Of a stretch of 64,000 nucleotides of DNA, positions 1 through 6,815 are shown one piece after another. The stretch is from positions 62,001 through 126,000 of the forward strand of contig NZ_FOGG01000014.1 in the NCBI RefSeq assembly GCF_900111155.1. Direction: 5' to 3'. Positions within the stretch are counted from its first letter, which is position 1. Each line of letters begins with the position of its first letter. Made by a program: the position numbers and the translations under genes. The notes under the pieces were generated by a model. The model ran no database searches. It saw only the letters and a program-made list of their open reading frames with translations, and was not told where the DNA came from. The stretch comes from Pedobacter rhizosphaerae (GTDB taxonomy: Bacteria; Bacteroidota; Bacteroidia; Sphingobacteriales; Sphingobacteriaceae).

Positions 1-299
<299 letters not shown>

Positions 300-381
300 T
301 TAATATTAACAAATCATTAAAGATAAAGTTGATTTTTGAATTCCCGATGATTTAGGGTAATGGCGGTAATTCAGTCTCCTC

Positions 382-468
382 CCTAGTCTTCCAATGCCAT
401 TAACTTAAGAAGGTCTTCGACAGGCTCAGACAGCATTTAGCTTAAGTTAATAGCATTGCCTAGTCTTC
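382..468. mobile_element. 67-bp miniature inverted-repeat element with 10-bp target duplication
   Basis: Bases 392-409 and 441-458 are inverted copies of 18 bp with one mismatch. The direct repeat cctagtcttc lies immediately outside both ends (382-391 and 459-468). The right copy of this repeat contains the last codons and stop of the MutS-like gene. This is the layout of a small non-autonomous insertion with target-site duplication. The 31-base centre contains tcttcgacaggctcaga, a motif found again at about 3150 and 51441. It encodes nothing. Confidence 0.6.
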
Positions 469-2280
469 ATCCAGCGATAGGCCGATCTGTTTCAGCAAAA
501 TACCGGCATTAAAGGTAGTACAAGGACCTTGTTTCAGCTTGTAATCAAATTTCATCTCGCCTGCCAGGAGCTGGATGTCAAAGTGAAAATTGCGAAGCGT
601 TACGGGATTTTTGTCCTTTAAATCGGCCAATTGTAAATCGTGAGTGGCAAATAATGCAGGAGTCTTTTCGGCAATAAGCTTTTCTACAAAAACCTTCGAG
701 CCCAGATATTTATCGCGACTATTGGTTCCACGCAACATCTCATCAATCAATACCAGGGTACTCTTATCCTTAACTACATGATCCAATATCATTTTCAGGC
801 GGTTGAGTTCTGCCTTAAAGGTTGAAGTACTCTCGTTGAGTGAGTCTTTTATTCTCATATAGGTGTTCAAAGCAAAAACCGAAGCAGACATTTCGCTTGC
901 ACATACTGGTGCCCCCGCATAAGCCATAACCAAATTAATCCCAACAGTTCTTAAGAAAGTACTCTTACCCGCCATGTTAGAGCCTGTAACAATATCTACC
1001 GTGGGTTTTGCTTCAAAGTTAAAATCATTGTTCACCCGATCCTGAATCCTGATTAAGGGATGCCCCAAATGCTTGGCATCAAGTGTAAAAGATTCTACTA
1101 GCTCTGGGTAAACCCAGTTAGGCTGATTGTGAGCCAATGTGGCAATAGAGATGAGTTCTTCAAAGTCGCCAAGGTGATTAAGCGCAGACACCACGTCTTT
1201 ACTACAGGATTGATACCATTTATCTAAGCTAATACTACACCTTAGGTCCCAAAGAAAAAGTGCGTTTAAGATCCCTCCAACAATAATATTTAATCGGGCA
1301 TCGAAATTCTGAATAATTTTGGAAAGTGCCTTAATTTCTTTACTCACCGGGATTTTCGAATCAAACAGATTCAAGATATAGCTGCTTTTCCAATCGATCT
1401 TTTCTGTCCACAGGATAGCTTCAGCGTAACCATTCAACAGATTGGAGCCACCTCCAAAACCGTAGAAAACCTGGTTAATTTTTGCATTTAACAAAATATT
1501 CCAGCCCATATGGATGATTAAATAAATAACCAGGATGTTCCAAAATGCTCCACTAATCAAAATCCCCGACAAAATTAATCCCAATGAAATATAGGGCACT
1601 AACTTTACATAGAAGCGAAGAAAACCATGACGCACAAAATTTAGTTTTTTGTCCAGCTGATGCGTTAATTGTTCCTTGATTAATTCAATTTGATTCGACT
1701 CATGACCATGAAGGTTAGCCCTAAAATCAAAGATTTCGTCAATTTTAGTAGCTACTTCCTTTATTGCTTCTTGCCGTTGATGTATCACTGCCAGCGAGCC
1801 GGCTTTCGAGAGCTTGAGTGCCAGTTGATCATTTCCATTTTTAGTACTACACCTATTGATCAGGGCAAACAATGATGAGGAGCCAAATATGTCAAGGTCG
1901 GAAGTATAAGGATGCAACTCTGATTCATATTTAACACCATGGTCGTAGCCATTTGGCTTTCCGTTCAACACATTAGATTCATTCTGATAAACCCAAAGCA
2001 GGTCTTTTTGATAGGACACTTCAATATCTAATAAACTTTGCTTGCGTACAATAAAAGCAAAAACAAGAACTGGTATAACTAAGGCAATCTGAATAAGTGC
2101 GCGCCAGCCGTCGTTCTCCGACTTTAGCAATAACACAAAGAAAAAGATCTCCAGTAAAAACAGTCCTACTCTGTAAAGTGATAGCTTATCTATCAATTTT
2201 TGGAGTGCAGAAATATGTTTTTCTATCTCGCTTATTTTCTGGCTGTATCTGGCTAAAGTATTTTCTTGCATGGTCAACAT
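460..2280 (-). CDS. Membrane-anchored MutS-like ATPase
   Basis: 606 aa. The C-terminal third is a MutS-type ABC ATPase: Walker A TGSNMAGKST (about residues 427-436), Walker B LVLIDEMLRGTNS (about 512-524), then a FATHD switch segment. The N-terminus has no mismatch-recognition domain; instead it has two likely membrane spans (about 38-53 and 62-79) and another hydrophobic stretch near 227-268. It is therefore not canonical MutS, and not MutS2 either (no Smr domain). Proteins of this layout are common in Bacteroidota as 'MutS-related'; their role is unknown. A second ATG lies three codons in. It is divergent from rlmH. The stop lies at the edge of a small inserted element. Confidence 0.8.
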   Translation of the reverse strand: MLTMQENTLARYSQKISEIEKHISALQKLIDKLSLYRVGLFLLEIFFFVLLLKSENDGWRALIQIALVIPVLVFAFIVRKQSLLDIEVSYQKDLLWVYQNESNVLNGKPNGYDHGVKYESELHPYTSDLDIFGSSSLFALINRCSTKNGNDQLALKLSKAGSLAVIHQRQEAIKEVATKIDEIFDFRANLHGHESNQIELIKEQLTHQLDKKLNFVRHGFLRFYVKLVPYISLGLILSGILISGAFWNILVIYLIIHMGWNILLNAKINQVFYGFGGGSNLLNGYAEAILWTEKIDWKSSYILNLFDSKIPVSKEIKALSKIIQNFDARLNIIVGGILNALFLWDLRCSISLDKWYQSCSKDVVSALNHLGDFEELISIATLAHNQPNWVYPELVESFTLDAKHLGHPLIRIQDRVNNDFNFEAKPTVDIVTGSNMAGKSTFLRTVGINLVMAYAGAPVCASEMSASVFALNTYMRIKDSLNESTSTFKAELNRLKMILDHVVKDKSTLVLIDEMLRGTNSRDKYLGSKVFVEKLIAEKTPALFATHDLQLADLKDKNPVTLRNFHFDIQLLAGEMKFDYKLKQGPCTTFNAGILLKQIGLSLDED

Positions 2281-2320
2281 GGTTATTGGGCGCTTTTAAT
2301 CTATGTGTTGTGATCGATTA

Positions 2321-2343
2321 AATTGTTTTTTTAAAAAACAATT
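2321..2343. promoter_or_regulatory. Perfect 23-bp palindrome between divergent genes
   Basis: AATTGTTTTTT and AAAAAACAATT face each other around one central base. The site lies 40 bp upstream of the MutS-like gene and just upstream of the -7-like box of rlmH. It could be an operator serving both directions or simply an AT-rich hairpin. Confidence 0.4.
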
Positions 2344-2346
2344 CTC

Positions 2347-2354
2347 TAAGTTTG
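2347..2354 (+). promoter_or_regulatory. Bacteroidota -7 box (TAAGTTTG) for rlmH
   Basis: TAAGTTTG fits the TAnnTTTG consensus of the Bacteroidota primary sigma factor and lies 33 bp before the rlmH start. No clear TTTG -33 box is seen; that place is taken by the palindrome. Confidence 0.45.
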
Positions 2355-2387
2355 AATCTCAAAAAAGCTAAGATAGGGAAATAATAG

Positions 2388-2861
2388 ATGAAGATCACGC
2401 TTATTGCCATTGGTAAAACGGAAGATAAATATTTAATTGAAGGCATTGACAAGTACATCAACCGCCTGAAGCATTATATCAATTTTAATTTTCTGCCTAT
2501 ACCCGATGTAAAGAATGTTAAGAATTTAAGTGAGGCACAGCAAAAAGCCAAGGAAGCGGAGTTACTGCACAAACAAATCAATAATGGCGATGTTGTTATC
2601 TTATTAGATGAGAAGGGAAAGAAATACTCTTCGGTAGAATTTTCCAACTATCTAAATAAGCAAATGGTGGGCAGTGTTCAACACTTAATCTTTATTATTG
2701 GTGGCCCTTACGGTTTTGACGAATCGATTTATAAAAGGGCTAATGGGCTAATTTCGCTTTCGGATATGACTTTTTCACACCAGATGATCAGACTGTTCTT
2801 TGTTGAACAACTTTATCGTGGCTTTAGCATTTTAAAGGGCGAACCTTACCACCATGCTTAA
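2388..2861 (+). CDS. rlmH: 23S rRNA (pseudouridine1915-N3) methyltransferase RlmH
   Basis: 157 aa, the usual length for this SPOUT-fold family. It shows the SAM-binding knot segment IIGGPYGFDE (103-112) and the family C-terminus EQLYRGFSILKGEPYHHA. RlmH methylates pseudouridine 1915 in helix 69 of 23S rRNA on assembled 70S ribosomes, acting as a homodimer in the cytoplasm. It is a single gene, divergent from the MutS-like gene, with a small membrane peptide gene 47 bp downstream. Confidence 0.95.
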   Translation: MKITLIAIGKTEDKYLIEGIDKYINRLKHYINFNFLPIPDVKNVKNLSEAQQKAKEAELLHKQINNGDVVILLDEKGKKYSSVEFSNYLNKQMVGSVQHLIFIIGGPYGFDESIYKRANGLISLSDMTFSHQMIRLFFVEQLYRGFSILKGEPYHHA

Positions 2862-2908
2862 TGAATCTATGGAATACTTAAGCATTTATCATCATTAAAA
2901 TAAAGACT

Positions 2909-3034
2909 ATGTTATTAGATAAATATAAAAGAGAATACCGCTATAAAAGCAATCAGCGTGGCAACAGTAAAGCTTTATGGATCAGCATTATTATCTCGCT
3001 GATTATTGTAGCCATACTTTGGTATTTTTTTTAA
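2909..3034 (+). CDS. Small single-span membrane protein (41 aa), unknown function
   Basis: A 41-codon frame from ATG at 2909 to TAA at 3032. It has a very basic, polar first half (MLLDKYKREYRYKSNQRG) followed by one strong hydrophobic helix of about 17 residues (LWISIIISLIIVAILWY) and ends FF. This positive-inside pattern is that of a one-pass inner-membrane peptide. The frame stops immediately before a 156-bp palindromic repeat. I do not recognise a family; support comes from composition, position after rlmH and absence of other content in the gap. Confidence 0.5.
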   Translation: MLLDKYKREYRYKSNQRGNSKALWISIIISLIIVAILWYFF

Positions 3035-3039
3035 TAAAA

Positions 3040-3195
3040 AAAGAGGCTGTATCACAAAGATCAATTATCATCCTAAGCTTCCCGAAGTAAAACCGGGACA
3101 AGTTGCCGATGGACCTGATGAAGCTTTATTAAAGCGTTTCGGCAGGCTCAACGTGGCAGGTTAGAATGAGGATTAACTGGTGAAACAGCCTCTTT
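3040..3195. repeat. 156-bp imperfect palindromic intergenic repeat
   Basis: The ends are 16-bp inverted repeats with one mismatch (3040-3055 and 3180-3195, core gaggctgt). Inside them are tcatcct near 3069 and an inverted aggat near 3165, the segment cttcccg..cgggacaagt, and ttcggcaggctcaac. The inner blocks recur in inverted order at 51431-51533, so this is one member of a dispersed family. Confidence 0.6.
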
Positions 3196-3205
3196 AAATA
3201 AGATT

Positions 3206-3229
3206 AAAAAGGCTTAAACGCCTTTTTTA
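3206..3229 (-). terminator. Terminator overlapping the DUF5606 stop codon
   Basis: AAAAAGGC and GCCTTTTT pair around the stop codon of the gene on the minus strand. The T-run follows on the minus strand, so it can end that transcript; the A/T runs make it usable in both directions. Confidence 0.55.
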
Positions 3230-3753
3230 CTTGTCATGTTTGCTTTTTTAGCTGGCGCTGATGTTTTAGTGGTTGCCTTAGCATTAGCTGGCTTAGCTGC
3301 TGCTTTAGGTTTTTTGTCTAATTTCTCCTCAGCTATCTTCGTTTCCGCATCTGCAGCAGGTACTTCCGGAGCCTCTTCAGTAAACAAAGGAAGGTCTTTA
3401 AGTAAGTTAAACCAAGAAATGATTTTCTTCATATCAGAGGCATAAACTTTCTCCACATCGTGATTTGGCGCAACCTCATTGAAAAACGAACGCAATGTTG
3501 TTCCATCTGCCTTCACATCAGGAGTACTTCCTTTTGCAGAAATTCTGTTAAAAATATCTACCAGTTTAATCTCTTCGTCCTCACCATAAACAGTAATGTC
3601 TTCTAGTGATGCCAATTTGGTATTGGTCATGTTGGCTACGATTTTAGTTTTAGCCTGATCAAGACTTTCTAAAATATAACCCACTTTATTTTGACCTACC
3701 AGTTTGAATAGACCTGGTCTGCCTGAAACGGCAACAATTCCTCTTAAATTCAT
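3214..3753 (-). CDS. DUF5606 family protein
   Basis: 179 aa from the ATG at 3753; the frame is open 14 codons further, but conserved sequence begins with MNLRGIVAVSGRPGLFKLV, so the inner ATG is chosen. The N-terminal 60 residues (GRPGLFKL, MTNTKLASLEDITVYG) match the Bacteroidota DUF5606 domain as I know it. A helical segment follows (about 80-130), and the last 50 residues are an Ala/Lys/Thr-rich basic tail of low complexity. There is no signal peptide or membrane span. It lies upstream of no partner: the next gene on the strand is the cyclophilin, 149 bp away. Function is not known. Confidence 0.8.
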   Translation of the reverse strand: MNLRGIVAVSGRPGLFKLVGQNKVGYILESLDQAKTKIVANMTNTKLASLEDITVYGEDEEIKLVDIFNRISAKGSTPDVKADGTTLRSFFNEVAPNHDVEKVYASDMKKIISWFNLLKDLPLFTEEAPEVPAADAETKIAEEKLDKKPKAAAKPANAKATTKTSAPAKKANMTSKKGV

Positions 3754-3901
3754 ATTTTTTTGAGATATGAGATTTGAGCTATGGGAAATGAGCACTTACT
3801 CAAATCAAATAACTGAAACTCTTGTTCTTTATTAAATGAGATTGGGGCACAACCGAAGCAATCAAATCTCCAATCTAATGTCACCAATCTCACTTCTATA
3901 T

Positions 3902-4363
3902 TTAGTCTTCTAAAACTTCAATATTTAAAATTTTATCGCCCTGGCGGATATCGTCAACCAAATCAACATTTTCTACTACTTTACCGAAACAAGTATGGTT
4001 ACGATCTAAGTGAGCAGTATTGGCTCTGCTGTGGCAGATAAAGAACTGTGAACCACCAGTGTTACGTCCGGCATGGGCCATAGACAAAACACCACGATCA
4101 TGATACTGATTATCACCATCTAACTCACAATCAATTTTATAACCCGGACCACCAGTACCTGCCAGGTGTGCTTTAGCTGGGTCTTTTGAATTTGGACAAC
4201 CACCTTGAACAACAAAATTAGGGATCACACGGTGAAAGGTAATTCCATCGTAAAAGCCTTCTTTAGCTAATTTTTTGAAGTTTTCAACAGCTTTTGGTGC
4301 ATCGTTATCGTAGAATTCTACGGTCATGTCACCTTTTTCAGTTTTTATTATTGCTTTACTCAT
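3902..4363 (-). CDS. Peptidyl-prolyl cis-trans isomerase, cyclophilin type
   Basis: 153 aa, a single compact cyclophilin domain without signal peptide, so cytoplasmic. Active-site segments are FHRVIPNFVVQGG (43-55), GTGGPGYKIDCE (69-80), MAHAGRNTGGSQFFIC (95-110) and LDRNHTCFGKV (119-129). The catalytic Arg45 and Phe50 region is intact. The cyclosporin-site tryptophan is a histidine (His123), as in many bacterial cyclophilins. It accelerates proline isomerisation during folding. Transcribed alone or with the DUF5606 gene downstream. Confidence 0.93.
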   Translation of the reverse strand: MSKAIIKTEKGDMTVEFYDNDAPKAVENFKKLAKEGFYDGITFHRVIPNFVVQGGCPNSKDPAKAHLAGTGGPGYKIDCELDGDNQYHDRGVLSMAHAGRNTGGSQFFICHSRANTAHLDRNHTCFGKVVENVDLVDDIRQGDKILNIEVLED

Positions 4364-4520
4364 GTCAATACGTTACTAATTACAATTATTAATCACACCC
4401 GAAAACTCAAGCGTTTTCAAAGTAGAGGGCAAAAATAACAAAATTGTGTAACTTATAACATCATTAAATTTTTCTAAGTAGTTTAAATGCGGTATTTTAG
4501 TGTTTTAAGCTTCTGCCGTT

Positions 4521-5780
4521 TTGATAAAGAAATTCTATATCCTGTTATTCTGTATCCTCTGTTCGTTAGGACTTAGGGCTTCCTCTCTGTTGGTTTATAT
4601 GGACGAGGAGCAAAAAAACCATTTAAAAGCTTACGGTATTGCCTATTGGACTATTAGTAAACAGGTAGAAGTAGATTGGTTATTGAACTACAGGGGAGGA
4701 AGCTTCTTAATTAAATATAACAAGACCGTTGAAGACGAACTTAAAATCAGAGGCGTTTCTTACGAGGTTTTAGCGGATGGTAAAGTGATCAGTCTTCTAA
4801 ATGAGATCAGCGATCCATCGGTAAACATGGAGATGGTTAAATTGGAGAAAACCCCGAAGATTGCCGTTTACTCACCAAAGAGCAAACTTCCCTGGGATGA
4901 TGCAGTAACACTGGTTTTAACGTATGCTGAAATTCCTTATGATGTAATATACGATGATGATATTATTCAGGATAAGCTAAGTAAATACGATTGGTTACAC
5001 CTTCACCATGAAGATTTTACAGGACAGTATGGGCGTTTTTGGTCTTCCTTTAGATATGCCAATTGGTACCAGGAAGATGTTAAAAATCAGGAAGCATTGG
5101 CCAAGCGCTTAGGCTTCAAAAAAGTTTCAGAAATGAAACTGGCCGTTGCCAGGCAGATTAAAGAATACTGCGCAGGCGGAGGCTTCCTTTTTGCCATGTG
5201 CTCTGGTACAGACAGCTTTGATATTGCTTTATCTGCAGATGGCGTAGATATCTGCGCACAGATGTTTGATGGAGATCCCGCCGATCCAAATGCCCAATCT
5301 AAGTTGGATTTCGGCAAAACACTGGCCTTCCAGAATTTCAGGCTAGACAACAATCCCATGAACTACGAGTTTTCTGATATTGATGTTACGCAAAACAGAT
5401 CTTTGAACCAAGGCAACGATTTTTTTACCCTGTTTGATTTTTCGGCCAAATGGGATCTGGTTCCCACCATGCTTACCCAAAATCACGATAAAGTGATTAA
5501 AGGCTTTATGGGTCAAACGACTGCTTTCAGAAAAAGTTTGGTGAAGCCCAGTGTCACTGTGTTAGGAGAGAACAAAGGCGCGGCAGAAGTGAGGTATTTG
5601 CATGGAGAGATTGGCAAGGGTCAATTCACCTTTTATGGTGGCCATGATCCGGAGGATTATCAACATGCTGTAGGCGATCCACCCACTGATTTAAATTTAC
5701 ACCCCAATTCTCCTGGATACCGGCTCATTTTAAACAATGTGCTTTTTCCTGCGGCAAAGAAAAAACCTCAAAAAACATAA
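4521..5780 (+). CDS. Secreted protein of the Bacteroidota family usually labelled 'asparagine synthetase B'
   Basis: 419 aa starting at TTG; this start gives a good signal peptide (MIKKFYILLFCILCSLGLRA) and no ATG fits better. The mature protein starts SSLLVYMDEEQKNHLKAYGIAY. I see neither the glutamine-hydrolase N-terminal Cys nor the PP-loop SGGxDS of real AsnB, so the common database label looks wrong. A middle segment (CAGGGFLFAMCSGTDSFD, about 221-238) and a later HGEIGKGQFTFYGGHDPEDY resemble a glutamine-amidotransferase-like (ThuA/BPL-N type) fold, suggesting a carbohydrate- or peptide-related periplasmic role. This is inference. Confidence 0.6.
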   Translation: MIKKFYILLFCILCSLGLRASSLLVYMDEEQKNHLKAYGIAYWTISKQVEVDWLLNYRGGSFLIKYNKTVEDELKIRGVSYEVLADGKVISLLNEISDPSVNMEMVKLEKTPKIAVYSPKSKLPWDDAVTLVLTYAEIPYDVIYDDDIIQDKLSKYDWLHLHHEDFTGQYGRFWSSFRYANWYQEDVKNQEALAKRLGFKKVSEMKLAVARQIKEYCAGGGFLFAMCSGTDSFDIALSADGVDICAQMFDGDPADPNAQSKLDFGKTLAFQNFRLDNNPMNYEFSDIDVTQNRSLNQGNDFFTLFDFSAKWDLVPTMLTQNHDKVIKGFMGQTTAFRKSLVKPSVTVLGENKGAAEVRYLHGEIGKGQFTFYGGHDPEDYQHAVGDPPTDLNLHPNSPGYRLILNNVLFPAAKKKPQKT

Positions 5781-5966
5781 AGGCTTGCTTTTGGCACAAC
5801 CATATGGTTTGAAAAATTAGGTGGTTTATTGCCAGATTCCTATTATCTATACAATAAAATCTCGGACGGCAGCTGTTGATGCCGCATGTTACAGACCTTC
5901 CTAAATATAAAAAAATACACTGTAAACCAGCAGGTTACAGCTGTTAAATGTAACACAAATAATACT

Positions 5967-5983
5967 TTGGCACAGCTTTTGGA
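5967..5983 (+). promoter_or_regulatory. Sigma-54-like -24/-12 element before the porin-family gene
   Basis: TTGGCAC-N5-TTGG matches TGGCAC-N5-TTGC at all but the last base, with exact spacing. GTTACA-containing blocks lie upstream (5887 and the inverted pair 5933-5953), placed like activator sites. The coding start is 75 bp downstream. Confidence 0.35.
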
Positions 5984-6057
5984 ATTGAACCTGATAATTA
6001 ACAACAGGTTTTTACCTGATTTTGAAAACAAAGATTCTTTTACCTAAAGAAAATATT

Positions 6058-6756
6058 ATGAAAAAGTTACTATTCGGTGCCACGGCACTTTTATTCACAA
6101 CAGGTGCATTTGCACAAACAACTATGGGCGGAAATGATGCTAGATTTGGTTTAAAAGCTGGTGTCAATTTATCTAGATTTCATTTAAGCAACAACGACGC
6201 ATTTAATGATAACATCAAAGATAATGTAGGCTTTAATGTTACAGCCTTCGGAGACTTCGGTGTTGGTAATAACTTCTTTATTCAACCTGGAATCTCTTTA
6301 CAAAATAAAGGGGCGAAAACTGAATCAACTACTACCGTTGGAAATGTAACAACCACCAGTACGGGTAAAACCAATTTAATGGCTATTGAAGTTCCTATTA
6401 ACGCAGTATTTCGTATCCCTACGGGCGATGCCGGAGCTATTCAAATCAGTGCCGGTCCGTATGTAGGTTTCAATATCTCTGGTAAAAACAAAGTAGAAAA
6501 TACCATTACTGGAGGAAACTCAGCGGGAACAACCTCAACTGAAACGGATTTAGATTTTGGTAGTGGTACTGATAAAGATTTTTCAAGTACCGAATTTGGG
6601 GCCAACTTCGGCTTAGCTTACAGATTAAATTCTGGCTTTACAGTAGGTGCTAATTACGGCTTGGGGTTAACCAACCTTGTACCGAAAGACAATAGAGTGA
6701 ATGACAACAAATTAACGAACCGTGTATTAGGTTTCTCTGTTGGTTATTCTTTCTAA
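6058..6756 (+). CDS. Outer-membrane beta-barrel protein (porin family)
   Basis: 232 aa from the ATG at 6058, which opens a typical signal peptide (MKKLLFGATALLFTTGAFAQ); an ATG 12 codons earlier would spoil it. Repeating amphipathic beta-strands with Gly-rich turns follow (FGLKAGVNLSRF, NFFIQPGISLQNKG, AFGANFGLAYRL type segments), and the chain ends RVLGFSVGYSF with a terminal Phe, the usual BAM-recognition end. This is the PorT-like 'outer membrane protein beta-barrel' type of Bacteroidota. Small size suggests an 8- to 10-stranded barrel without substrate channel; function is unknown. A strong terminator follows. Confidence 0.82.
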   Translation: MKKLLFGATALLFTTGAFAQTTMGGNDARFGLKAGVNLSRFHLSNNDAFNDNIKDNVGFNVTAFGDFGVGNNFFIQPGISLQNKGAKTESTTTVGNVTTTSTGKTNLMAIEVPINAVFRIPTGDAGAIQISAGPYVGFNISGKNKVENTITGGNSAGTTSTETDLDFGSGTDKDFSSTEFGANFGLAYRLNSGFTVGANYGLGLTNLVPKDNRVNDNKLTNRVLGFSVGYSF

Positions 6757-6774
6757 GCTAACCTAAAAGAATAA

Positions 6775-6815
6775 AAAAGGCCTGTTGAAGTGATTCAACA
6801 GGCCTTTTGGTTTTT
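6775..6815. terminator. Strong bidirectional terminator
   Basis: A perfect 15-bp stem (6775-6789 with 6794-6808) closes on a GTGA loop, and T-rich runs follow on both strands. It separates two convergent outer-membrane protein genes. Confidence 0.92.
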
